A stretch of DNA of 64,000 nt from Prototheca cutis (taxonomy: Eukaryota; Chlorophyta; Trebouxiophyceae; Chlorellales; Chlorellaceae). Under the pieces are notes generated by a model. It did no database searches and was not told the DNA's origin. It was given only the letters and a program-made list of their open reading frames with translations. Below are positions 11,920 to 23,321 of this stretch, piece after piece; position 1 is the stretch's first letter, and every line of letters begins with the position of its first letter. Both the position numbers and the translations under genes were made by a program. The DNA is taken from contig BCIH01000013.1 in assembly GCA_002897115.2 (NCBI GenBank), forward strand, positions 129,852 to 193,851, read 5' to 3'.

Positions 11920-14698
11920 ATGGCGGCGATGGACGCCGAAGGCCAGAGGCTGCCCGTCCAGCTGGGCCCCGGAGGGGAGCCAATTTTCGACAGGGCATTC
12001 GACATCAATGAGCCCGCCTTCTCCACCGATACTTTCCGGATGTTTGAGTTCAAGGTATGCGTGCTTGATTGGGCGCATGGGGCCCTGACATCGTCTGCCG
12101 GGCCATGAACGCGGCGGCCTCGGCGTGGCGGTGACGTTCAGAGCCTGCCGGCCTTGATCTCCTCCGCCTTGATCTCCTGCCGCAGGTCAAGCGCTGCCCC
12201 AGGGTCCGTCCACACGACTGGACAGGATGTCCCTTTGCACATCCAGATACGTTGCTTCCTGGTGTTGGCCTGTGTTTTGAATGGTTGGGTCATGGAGTCG
12301 TCGCCACCTGTCCCCGGGTTGGACAGCCGTGCCAGCTGGCCTGTGGGTCCCCATGAATGTTTAGGGGATTTATGGAGCATGATATCCGTTTTCCTACATC
12401 ATCCTTGGCTTGAGCGTCTTGTCACGAGCGACGACTGCTCTTCAGAACCGCACGTTCGGGCACTCACATTGTCCGTTCCCGGGCCCCGGGCCTTGCGCAG
12501 TGCACGCGAGAAAGCTAAACGCAGATGCCCGCGGCGCTACCGGTACTCTGGCACCGCCTGCCCNCAGTTCCGGAGGGTGAGAAAGGCGGGACAAGGGAGG
12601 TGTNGGGGGTTCGTCGCCTGTGAAATCAGAAACCTGCTCACGGGATGGACGGGTGGTCCTGGGGTGTGCCACCGGGGCCCAGCGCAGACGGTCACGTGGC
12701 CCACCACCACAACATCTGCGCATGTCCTTGATCAACTTTACAACTAACACTCGCAGGAGGGCGTGTGCATTCGGGGCGACGCCTGCCCGTATGCTCACGG
12801 GATCTTCGAGTCGTGGCTGCACCCCACGCGCTACCGCACGCAGCTGTGCACCGACGGCGCTGCCTGTCGCCGCCGCGTCTGCTTCTTCGCGCACCACGAG
12901 TCTGAAGTTCGAGCGCCGCTGCCCAATCCCCCGCTGCCCAGCGCCGAGCGCGTGCAGCTGGGCCTCAGTGCAGAACCACCCCTGCAACAGCCGCCACCGT
13001 CGCTGCAGGCAGCGCCAGTGACTGGGCATGGCGACATGCTGGGCGAGTCCTCTGGTCTCGGTGCAGAGCCATCACCTTTGGGCCCCGGTGGCGGGGTGGG
13101 ACTGCATGCTGCACCCAACCACGGCGGTAGTCACGTGTCCGGCGGTGGCTACCAACANCCAGCGTTGCTCGAGTCGCCCTCGTCCTTTGGCCAGGCGACG
13201 CAGCTGACCAGCAACACTGGCTTGACAGCGGAGCAGCGGTTTCACCATCTGGCGCCTCCCAACAAGGCGCTGGCCAAGGCATTGTCGCTCGACACCGCCA
13301 CGTCCGCTGCGGCTGCGGAACACATCAGCCGGTCCAANGCGATGCTCTACGGTCTTGGTGGTGGCGCTGGTGGCGTGCCGGCCGCACGCAGCGGGCAGGC
13401 CGTTTCCTCCACCGCAATTGGCTACGCGGGCAGCCAGTTTGGCAGCAGCGGCAGCCCCGGCGACAGCACGGGGTCCCCACGCATCGGCGTGGGCGGTGGC
13501 GGGATGCTGCATGGTCTGGGCCCCGGCAGCGGTGCCCCGGCCGGCGCAAACATGGCGACCGTCGCCGAGCTGGTCCGGCAAATGAGCGGAGGCATGGCTC
13601 TNGCCACGGCGGCAGCTGCTGCGGCGGCTGCGGCGGCTCCGAAACCACCAGCGACCTACCCTGTCCCGACGGGCCGTTCCAGCGGCGCCCAGACGCTGGA
13701 AGACGCCGCGCGGCTGGCGGGGCTGCTGGGCAGCAGCAGCGGCAGCGGCGGCAGCGGGGCCGGCGTCAACGGCGCGGGCAGTGCCCTGCAGAGTCTGGCG
13801 TCGATGGGCTCTGACGTCGCCGCGACCGCCGCGGCTGTCGCCGCGCAACAGCAGCACCAGCAGCGTGCGTCGCTGCTGCACCATGGGAGCTTTGACCTGC
13901 ACGACATCGTGTCTTCATCCCCGGCGCCGGGCGGCGGTTCACGGGCCTGCGGGGGTGGTGGCGGTGGAGTGATGGATGGATCCGTACAAGCTGGACACGT
14001 GGCACCTCGTCTGGTGTCAGCGTTGTCGCTGCCCCTGCAGCAGGAGTACGGCATGGCATCATCGTCCCAGCAGTTGCAGGCGGCGCACCCGCAGCATCAG
14101 CAGCTGGTGACGACGCGGAGCCTGGTGTTTGCCTCCGAGTCCCAGCAGCGCAGTTCTGGCCGGGGTCCCTTTGCCGACCCCCAGAGCATCCTGGCGGCGC
14201 TGCGAGGGCTGAGCCTGGAGCGCGCCGCGGCTGCGGGTGACAGCAGCGGCGTGTATTTGGGAGCTGGCGACGCCCCGATCGCAGACACGGGCGCAGCGAC
14301 GCTGGTGCAGGCGCTGTCGGAACACCTGGTGGCGACTGGCAGCGGCATCCCGCCCGCCCTGGCCGACGGCTGGTACGGCGGCAGCCGGGGTCAAACGCCC
14401 GCACTCGTGTCGCCCCGTGACCCCGATGAGTTGCCAGAGCGCAGCGTTGGCCCGTTGGGCTCGCCGCCACCAGTGCCTTGTGTTCCGCAGCAGCAGCAGC
14501 TGGGAGGGCAGGGCAGGGCTGGTGTTGGCATGGGACCGGCCGAAGCCCACCTGCGCCGGCACCGCGCGGTCGCCCACGCCGCTTCCTTTGATGAGTACGT
14601 TTATGGTTTTTTAATTTACTTTTTTGGGTGAAGGGGCGGGGTGCCTGTGAGGGTGGGGGGATTTCTCTTCCTGTGTCGATTGACTCAGCAACGTTCTT

Positions 14699-14757
<59 letters not shown>

Positions 14758-14846
14758 AAAAATAAATAAATAAATACAGTATTCTGGCGGAGCTGCCCAG
14801 GAGCGCGTCGCAGGTGGCGCTGCAGCGGGCNGGCCGGCAGGCCTGA
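11920..14846 (+). CDS. Arginine-rich tandem CCCH zinc finger protein (RR-TZF)
   Basis: Five exons (11920-12054, 12186-12250, 12501-12576, 12757-14594, 14780-14846) close in phase and give 726 residues. The plant-type arginine-rich region comes first: TFRMFEFK, then [12 protein letters not shown] and CPFAHP. Two zinc fingers follow with exact plant spacing. The first is C87-X8-C96-X5-C102-X3-H106. A 16-residue linker separates it from C123-X5-C129-X4-C134-X3-H138. Proteins of this kind bind AU-rich mRNA and recruit decay or translation-repression factors in cytoplasmic granules. The remaining 580 residues are low-complexity Gly/Ala/Ser/Gln, and the last exon gives [10 protein letters not shown], a short C-terminal helix typical of the family. 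The third intron interrupts finger 1 between its first and second cysteines. The donor of exon 2 (AC|GTTGCT) is weak, so that junction is the least certain. Confidence 0.85.
14700..14757 (+). repeat. (AC)n microsatellite in the last intron of the CCCH gene
   Basis: About 29 uninterrupted AC dinucleotides lie between the donor at 14595 and the acceptor at 14779. They are followed by AATAAATAAATAAAT. Confidence 0.95.
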
Positions 14847-15580
14847 ACGCGCATCGGTAGTACCAGGGTCAAAGCAAAGAATCTCGCGCGCATCCACACT
14901 GGAGTCGAGGCGTACNTTCTTGCACAATGCTGCTGCAGCAGTGCAGCAGTGCCAGCCTATCTTCTGTTTCCGTCCAGGTTGAACCATCCATTGCCGCGAT
15001 CCTGTGGCATAGTGATTCCCGATTCAGGCGCTTGTTCTGCAATGTCTCGTGGCCTTGTCCTGCACATCATTGTTCCTCTTCACCCAAAGAGATAGCACCC
15101 ATCCACCCATCCCGTGTGTTCGTTCGCCCTCCCTCACGTATTTGTCTCACTTATTCCAGGTGCCATATCACCAGATGCTTCTGTCCAGCGATTGACTGCC
15201 TCCAGAAATGCATTCCAAACTGTGACCTGTCTCTTCCCAGCGTGTGAGGGCGTGGGGCCGCCTGCGACTGGCCCGGCCCACAACATTATTCTTCTGGCCC
15301 CTGCAGTACGGCTGTTTAACCGACCCTTGTTCCACTAACGTTGGGGGNGGGGGTGGGGGATTACGATCGGAAAAGACGGAGGTGTTCAACTTGAAGCAGG
15401 TTAATTTTCTTAAAAGAAAGTANGCAAAGGCTCCCGAGCCTACAGACAACCGACGCAAGCGGCATTTCCCTGGGAAGCAGCACGCACGCGCTGGCCCTCT
15501 GCACACGGGCTATTTGTTTGTGTGGCAGATGGCACTAGAATAGACTGTCGCCATGGCGGTGACAAGGATGCCGCCCTTTC
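14847..15580. other. Convergent intergenic region
   Basis: This separates the 3' ends of the CCCH gene (plus) and the DDHD phospholipase (minus). There is a short G-rich stretch near 15340-15360 but no coding signal. Confidence 0.45.
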
Positions 15581-17857
15581 CTAAGAAACCGCGGCCTGTG
15601 GTCCATCCACCACATCACCAGCTTCCACGGCCTCGGAGGCCCCTGTCAGGACATCCAGTCCCCTGGCCGCCCGGAGCAGGAGCTGTGCCACATCGTGGCT
15701 GGACCAGTAGATGAAGTGGGCTGACATGGCCGACAGGTATTGGCTGGACAGCGTGTACTCCTGGATGGGTGCAGTATCGTTGTTGGGATTCAAGTTTTGC
15801 GCGGGGATTATAGGCCAAAGGCACACACAAACGTTCATTCATTCATTGACTCCTAAATGCAGCCAGAAAACTACGCATATAGGCTCCAACCCTGGCTTAC
15901 CTGGAGGGTGAAATCCAGGCGTCCCCGGCCCACCCTGGCCCCCTCGATGGGCCGGCCCCCAGCGACGCCGGCAACCCTGGCCATCGCCCGCTCCTGTGTC
16001 GCTTGGAGCAGTTCTTCTGCCGAGGGCATGGAGGTCTCAGCGACGGCTGTTGCCTCAGGGCCCGCACCGCCGCTGCCGACGCCAGGGTCGTCGGTGACCG
16101 GGCCAGGTTCGATGCCGTCGGCCGAGCCTGGACCGGCGCCATTGGTGGCTACGAGATTGGCGCCAGCCCCACCTCCATCGACCCCGCCACCATCAATCGC
16201 AATGTCTAGCGACCTCTCTTCCGCATGCACTCGCACATCACGACCACTCTTTGGCGGTGAGGGAGAGCTGCCCAGGGCCAAGGCGGCGGCCTGGACCTGG
16301 ACCGTGCCAAAAGTCAGGCTGGCTTCCTGGTCCATGGCATCGAGTTCAGCGGCGAGAGCCGCGCTGTCCATCGCCTCTCCCGTCGCCAAACCTTCGGCGT
16401 CATCGTCCCGGGGAGGGCCCCGCACGGCCGCCGCCCGACTCCCACCAAAGCTCAGCGTGGACAGCAGGGAGGTACTGAACCGAGACGCTGCGTTGCTCAC
16501 GTCCTCCCCAAACTCCTGCAGCCCGATGTGCAGTCGCTTGCTGCCCTTGTACACCGGGACGTATGCCGTCCGGCTGGGCGCCCCCTCCAACCCAAAGCAC
16601 AGCGGCTCCAGCCTGCGCTTGCGGGGTGGGCGGTTATTTTGGCTCAACGTTCCTGAGGCTCAGCCAAGAATGTATCATTCAACCCTTCAAACCACAACAT
16701 ACCTGTGGCCCACGGGGTCGTAGGGATGGTATAAATTCAGCAGGCGGCGAACTCGGGGAAGACCGTCGCCCAGCGGGCCGCCCCAGGACAGCATGGTGCG
16801 CAGCAGCTTCCAGGCAGCTTCCGTACCCAGCCCGCGGCCCTGCTCCACGCAGATGCCCCGGATGGCAAGGAACACGGGCAGAGGCGAGCCTGTAGTGAGC
16901 AGTTGAAAGTTTGTTGTGAAGGCGACGATGATGGCCGAGAGGGTTGTTCTTTAAGCTGTAGGAGCATGCGCTGGCCCATGGCAGGCAGGCAGCTAGCCAT
17001 CAGGCACTGTGCAGAACGCATGTCCATTGCACCCGGGACCACAATGCAACTAAAAAAGGCCAGTCACGCACCAAGAAGCAAGAGAACGTCCACGGAAAAT
17101 TCAAGAGGCGGGATCTTGGGTCTGGTTTCAGAAATGCTGCTAAATTCTTGCTGGTCAGCTTCGGGAGGGAGGCGCTGCTCGGCCAGAAGCAGCTTGAGCC
17201 GCTCATTCTCCGCCCGCAATCTGTGTGTGGTTTGCGAGTGGCTTTGGCGTCGTGGCCGGATGGCTCAATTGGGGTGCCACACGTCCCTGTCCGAAATTAA
17301 TGCTTGAGCAGCCTAGCTTTAACGGGCCCTTGATCCGATGAACAGAGCAATCCCCCAGCCTGATGAACCTCGCAGCAGCAACACCCCAGAGCGCCAGAAC
17401 AGGGCCCAGTTCCGGGTGTGCGCTTTCACGCAAAATCCTTCGCACACAACAATGACCCGCTTTCTTCTGAGCACACATGCAGCGTGCGCACTTGGAAAGC
17501 TCGTCAGCCTCTTCGTCGTCAACAGCAGTGGGAGGAGGTGCGTCGGCAGCCATGGCGCTCTGAGGCCTCACGACACATGGCGGCGGGCCCTGGCTTGCCA
17601 GGATGTCGTAGCACATCACGCTCCCGAGTGAGTGTGCCATCACGGATATCCGGCCCTGCAAGAATAGTGTATCCGGGTTCAGTCTACATTTTTTAAAAAG
17701 GAGAATGTGGAAACGACCCCTGGCATGGCTCGTGTGGATACAAGTTGTGAACGGGAATCCCATCCTACTAGCAGCAAGTCTTCCATCGCAACCCCCATTG
17801 CCAGGTGCAGGCCAATAACCTTTCCAGTTTAATTTAGTTTAGTTTAGTTTAGTTTTT

Positions 17858-17888
<31 letters not shown>

Positions 17889-20543
17889 GGGAGGCTCCCT
17901 CTCCAACCAACAATCCACCTCACCGAAAACGTCGGATTGCGTGCTCGGAAGCGGGCAACCTGCGCGTTCATCGACCGCACCAGGGCACAGACCATTTGAT
18001 CCCTGAAACTCGGTGTCATGAACAGCAGCACCTCCACCACGGTGGCATGGAGGACCTGCGTTGTTGGCGATGTGAGATGTTCTGCGGTGGTGCTTGAGCG
18101 AACAGCGGTGCCTCAGACTACCAGCACCCCCGTTCTCCGATGCGTGGGGACATGCATGCAAGCCCCTGGGCACCAGACCCCAACAACCCTAAAACCCTAG
18201 AAGCCTCTTGCCTGTCGGAGGCTGGTGATGCCAGGTGGTATCACCCCACGCGCCACACCATCTGCCTGAAAATCTAGCACTCGCCGCCACTGCACCGGCA
18301 ACACCTCGGTCCGCCCCGCAGGCATGGCTGGCGCAGCACTGCCGCCGGCGGTGCTGGCTTCTCGATCTGCAGCAGCCTGCTGGTCGCCTTCCACCTCACG
18401 TAGGATGCTCCGGAATGTGCTTGTGTCCTTGAGAATAGTTGTTGCACACATTTGCGGTTAGTTCCCCCGTCATGGACCTTGCATCCCTCTTGCAGGCGGC
18501 AGCAGATCCACGGGGACTCGCCGAGCAACACCCCCCCTCACGGGGGTCATGCATATCCTGTGAACATACAGAACTCTAAAACCCCCTCCTCCACATTTTA
18601 CCGCAGCGATGTTGGCATTGGAGAGGGTCTGGCCGATGCCGTGGATTGCCAGAATGAGCGTGTCAACCGGGGTCAAGCTTGCCGTCATGTCTGCCTGCTC
18701 GGCCTTGACATCCGCCTCCTTTTCCAGAATGGACTTTAGGGTTGGTGGCAGGTGTGGTGGGTGTGGGTGTCGGGGCGTTCGGAAGGGAGAGGAAAGGGTG
18801 GCGCAAAGAATAAGAAAGGAAGAACAGCTCTGGCATGCATGCTTGACGGTGCTCGGCTCAAGCTCATTCCTGTCCGCCTGCGAAAAGGACAGCATTGCCC
18901 AGATCGGCCAACAAACAGCCCTGGCCCTCCAGAGCCCTCTTTCAAAGCACCTTGACGGGCGAGGGGTCGTAGCCCCTGCGCAGACGCATGCGGCTGTCAC
19001 TGCCGAGTTTCTTGCTGATCCAGGCCAGCGTGCCTTTGCGACAGAGGTACGCCTCGCAGCCGCAGACAAACTCCGCATACAGTCCTTTCTCCACCGAGGT
19101 CGTCAGGTCCACCGACACACCCACTGCTGCGTATCATACAATGCAAGGAGGATGGTGGGTCAGGCAAGGCTGGGTGGCGGAACGCCCTTGGAGGAGGAGT
19201 TCGTGGTAGTGCCTGGTTCGGCACATCTGCCGTTCCGACACATGGTGCATGCAGGCATGCATGCACGCGCATGTGATCAAAATCAAAGCATCACCACCCT
19301 TTTGGGGGAGGACCCCAACACTTTCCTCCCAACAGGTGCACTATACCTTTGGTTGCAGAGGCACTGCCATCTCTGGACGACACCGCCTTGCCTGGAATGT
19401 CCACAATTGTGGGCGAGCCGCCACGTGGCAGCCACACCTGTCGCTTGTAATACTCTTCCAGCTGGTCCGCCAGGTTTTCCTGGGAAGAAAGTTGGCATGC
19501 ATGCGGATTTGCAAAAATGGGCTTCGAAGGAGGCGGGTGCTCGATCAGTCGGTGTCCCGCCATTTGGAATGGAATCCGGTGCAGGAATGTCTTGCATTCA
19601 GATGGCGTGCTGCTGAACAGTTGAAAAAGCGACAGCACCCACACCCCTGGGAATGCAAGCACCTCCTTCATGCCACCGCGGCGACAACAATAAGAACAGC
19701 TCACCTTGAGAGGTGCCCAGTCGTTCAGCGCCTTTTCTACAAACCATGTCGCCCGCAGAACCCGCTTGCGTGGGCCCGGCCAGTAGCAAAAGGACTGCAG
19801 CCGAGTGCCCAGGTCCACCTCTGCCAACCCACCACACACCACTACGGGNGCGGGGCCATGCTCATGCTGTGCCCGCTGCACTCCCTCCAGCAAGTCCTAC
19901 ACTCCGTGAACTTAATTATAAACAAGTGAATGCAGGTGTCATGCACATGGTCTGGGCCTGGGTCTCTGCAGGTGGCCAGATCACCCACGATCTTCTTCCC
20001 ATCCNGTCAGACCAAGTCTGACGACACNCCCCCGCACCTTCCAGTCATGCTCCGACTGAGCGCTGGTCTGGGAGGCATCACCTTTGGCAATAGCTGCCTC
20101 CTCCTCCCACCAGGACCGCTCCAGCGCCTCCGCATGCCGCCTATGGACAAGGTGGGGGGTGGGGGCTTCATGCCCATGCCCATGTCTACAGGACAAAGAA
20201 AAACACGCTTTCAACACAGAACAGCATCATTACAAACCACATGCAACCGCTCCCGGCACCTGTATGTCTGTTCAAGGACCAAGGAGTCCAGGTCGTTGTA
20301 CCGCAGGACCGAGCCCCTGTGCACAACCTCGGGGTTTGAAGGCAGGCCTGCGCGAGGCACGTGGAGTTNGGTGGACAGCTATCCTGGATGTTGATTTACA
20401 NGACACAGCCATAATCGCACGGATGACGCACCGCTAGGGCTGTAGTCCGCCCGGTAGCTGTACCATCGGACTTGGTCGACGGAGAGAGGCCTGTACAAGG
20501 GTTCCCCGAGGTAGGGCACCGGCGAAGCGCCTCGCAGCGCCAT
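15581..20543 (-). CDS. DDHD-domain phospholipase A1 (SGR2 / PA-PLA1 family)
   Basis: Fourteen exons close in phase and give 891 residues. In transcript order they are 20432-20543, 20260-20347, 20038-20140, 19705-19896, 19347-19479, 18951-19126, 18602-18733, 18212-18427, 17924-18055, 17492-17655, 17072-17220, 16703-16889, 15901-16612 and 15581-15760. Landmarks: VRWYSYRADYSP near the N-terminus; CYWPGPRKRVLRATWF; the lipase AIHGIGQ motif (residues 297-303); the nucleophile elbow MAHSLGS with Ser437; then the DDHD domain with LYHPYDPV (about 586-592), YKGSKRLHI and the closing SAHFIYWSSHDV. The family hydrolyses phosphatidic acid and related lipids on ER, Golgi or vacuolar membranes; the Arabidopsis member SGR2 acts in vacuole function and gravitropism. 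A short heptad-like segment (LRAENERLKLLLAEQ) sits between elbow and DDHD. Intron 8 has a GC donor, and the elbow begins with Ala instead of Gly. Confidence 0.9.
17827..17891 (+). repeat. TTTAG repeat, T15 and G24 homopolymers in a phospholipase intron
   Basis: On the plus strand, four TTTAG-like units run into 15 T and then 24 G. The tract sits about 32 bases inside the intron after the donor of the exon ending at 17924. On the transcript it reads C24-A15. Confidence 0.9.
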
Positions 20544-20783
20544 GCTACAAACCCAATTGTTGCATCATGCAACTTTTGCGCCTTTGAATGCCATGACTTG
20601 AGTGTATGTCCCTCCATTTCTCTTTGGGCGGCGGGGGTATCGGACAAAATTCCTGATCACTTTTGCGCGGATCACATTCGACGCTATTCACCCCCACGAG
20701 AAGCCCCAAGATTTGCCCTGGCATCCTTGCCATCCTGCCTGCCGCAGTTCAGCCCTTTTGATGCCGATTTTAGACATTCCAAC
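20544..20783. promoter_or_regulatory. Short divergent promoter region
   Basis: Only 240 bp separate the start codons of the DDHD phospholipase (minus) and the methyl-AMP deaminase (plus), so both promoters must overlap here. No clear TATA box or named element was seen. Confidence 0.4.
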
Positions 20784-22811
20784 ATGTATAATGCCGCGCC
20801 TGTGAAATTTGTGAGACAATCAGAGACGTCGCTTTTGGGCCTTGCGGGCATGGCCAAGCCGCCTGGTGTGTCGGACCAGGAGTGGCAGTGGTTCAAGGAC
20901 CTGCCAAAGGTGGAACTGCACTCCCACCTCAATGGCTGCATTCGGCCCAGCACGCTCAGGTGACGCTTGCTTGGTTGGGGATATGGGTTTTATTGTTGTG
21001 TCATGGAATAGTTGTTGGCTGGGCTCTTTCTCGTCAACTGGAGGAGCATCTCTGCTGACCATGTGCTTGATTCTGACGAGTACAGCCATCCTCCACACCC
21101 ACACCGTCAATAAAGGGAGTTTTGTGAGGCAGACTTTGGCCAGTGCACGGGGGCAGACATGCCCACATTCCCAGTCCCAGCATTCAAACGTGAGTCTTCA
21201 CAGACGGGTTATATTTGTGAAGTGTGCAGACTTGAGCCCGGGTTTGAGTGCGTGTCTCGACGTGTAACGGCACACATGCAAACAGCCGTGCAATTGTTGC
21301 CCATGACACCTTCGCTGACACTGCTTTTGCGGCTGTGACCCTGCCCCAGGGGACGGCACGATGTTCGCACTGCCCTCGCTGGATGAGTGCTTTGCCCAAT
21401 TCGGTCTCGTTCACCGAGTGGTGAGGACCCACGACCGCGTCACCCGCATCGCCCGCGAGGCCTTGGAGGATGCCGCTGCCGATGGGGTTGTCTACCTAGA
21501 ACTCCGCACCACCCCCAAGGTGGGCATGTTTGTGCCTCTTTTCCCCATTTCTTTGGTGTGTGTGTGTGTGTGTGTGTGTTGCTGCTGTGGGGATTGAGGG
21601 GTGGGGCTGCTGATGGGCGATTCAGCCAGCCAACCGGTTCTTCAAAAGTCCAGGGAGGCAATGACCGCCTGCAAGCTCATGAATTCCTCAAACCAGACAC
21701 TGCACAAGCTGAACTGCCTGCCATGCATTCGCAGGACCGGCCGGAAGATGGCATGACCNCCGAATCATACATCAGGGCAGTTCTGCAGGGCTTCCGGGAG
21801 TATGCTGAGACAGCTGGATCAAGAGCCAGTTGTCATCTGGTGGGAAACAGGGGACCCCCAGCGACCGCCAAGGAGGAAACAACTCTGTGCACTGGGGAGC
21901 CAGCTTGTCCACTGGCCACTTCGCCGTCACACCATGCTCCAGCAGCAAAAGTCCTGTTGGCGGCACGGCTGCTGCTGAGCATTGACAGGGCTCGTGACCC
22001 CCGGCTGGCACTCCCAACCGTCGAGCTGGCGGGACGACTCCGAGATGAGGGCCTGCCCGTGGCCGGGATCGACCTCAGTGGCCACCCGGGCACCGGGGCA
22101 TTTGCCGACTGGTTGCCGGCGCTGGAAGNTGCGCGGNAGCTGGCCCTCCCCATCACCCTGCACGCTGGCGAGGTACTCGACCCGGCAGAGACCCAGGNCA
22201 TGCTGAGCTGGCACCCTGACCGCCTGGGACACATGTGCTGCCTGGACATGACCACGGAAGAGCTCCTGCTTCGGTGAGTGGTGGTTGGAGGGTTGTTGGA
22301 CTACAGTTTTCAGACNAAAGTCAAGATTTCCCGGAGAAGGGGATGCCTTTTACTTTTGGTGCTTGCTTTGACTTGGTATCCTTTTCTCCNTCCNATGCNA
22401 ACAGCCAGCAACCCTCCCGGCCAAAAAATAAAATCAGTCCAACAAAAACTCTGGCTCAGGTCGAAAATTCCCGTGGAGCTGTGCCTGACCAGCAATCTGA
22501 TTACTCGGACCGTGGATTGCATCGAGGCACACCACTTCCGCCGGCTNCATCAATCAGGGCATGCCGTGGCGCTGTGCACGGANGACCCGGGCCTGTTCCT
22601 GACGAGCCTGTCTCGTGAGGTGGCGCTGGCCGCTCGGGCCTTTGACCTTGACCATGCGACCCTGGTCAACCTTCAGCTGGCTGCGGCAGGGTGTGCGTTC
22701 CTNCCGGAAACGGAGCGTGGCCAGCTCACGCAACACATCCGCAGTTCCCGTGCNGCTGTAGGACCGTCTGTGACAGGGCTGGCTGTTGGTGCGGTGGCAG
22801 GCAGTGATTGA
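20784..22811 (+). CDS. MAPDA: N6-methyl-AMP deaminase (adenosine deaminase-like, MAPDA/ADAL)
   Basis: Exons 20784-20959, 21350-21519, 21735-22273 and 22460-22811 are clear. The family converts N6-methyl-AMP, from degraded modified RNA, to IMP in the cytosol. Metal and active-site landmarks appear in order: LPKVELHSHLNG (H46 and H48 of the HxH pair), VVYLELRTTPK, IDLSGHPGTG, TLHAGEV, HPDRLGHMC, VELCLTSN and ALCT followed by an N-hit codon and DPG, where the family has DD. Phase shows that a further short exon must lie between 20960 and 21349 (entering at phase 2, leaving at phase 1); family proteins have about 25 residues there and I could not fix it. A second in-frame ATG at 20850 is an alternative start. 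About 30 residues after QGFREYAE look unlike the family and may be a retained intron near 21840-21950. Confidence 0.85.
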
Positions 22812-23321
22812 AGGAGCGTGTCGCTTGTCTCACAACCATGCAAGCCAGCTTGCAGTCTGGGGTTACAGCTGTCCAAAAGCATTACCCTTCCCAACCAACC
22901 ATTTCCCTCCCCAATCTATCGTGATCACTCTCTTGCGAGTCGAAAGAGTTTGGGTTCCCCTAATACACTAATGAAAGCGCGAGCAACAGCTCAATCCGAG
23001 GCGGGGCAAATCAGGTGCGGGGGAGTCAGGCGCAGTCCAGGGATAAGAGCGGCTGCAGGGTCCAACCAGCTCAGAGGAAGGNAAACATGGTCAAGCAGGG
23101 AAGGGTGGGTCAAACCATGAAATCTGTTGGGAAGAATGCAAGAGGGGCGCCGGCTTCTTAGGAAGCGGCACCATCAAAGGGAATGCAATGGCGGGAAAAG
23201 CATGTGAAAAATCAGCTGCTGCTGCTGCGTCTGGGGTTGGGGTTGGGAAGCCCCCCCGCAATTGGCTCAGGATTCCCTCTCTCAGCAGGGGAAGAAAGAG
23301 AGGGGCATTTGCCGCTCAGTC
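22812..23321. other. Convergent intergenic region
   Basis: This separates the 3' ends of the deaminase gene and the FN3-like gene. Nothing recognisable is present. Confidence 0.45.

Noticed and set aside
13766..14899. 377-codon minus-strand frame across the CCCH gene
   Set aside because: It reads through the AC microsatellite as Cys-Val repeats and has no family match. The plus-strand exons close in phase.
17827..17860. TTTAG repeats as an internal telomere tract
   Set aside because: The unit lacks GGG and is only four copies; the adjoining G24 is a homopolymer, not telomere repeats.
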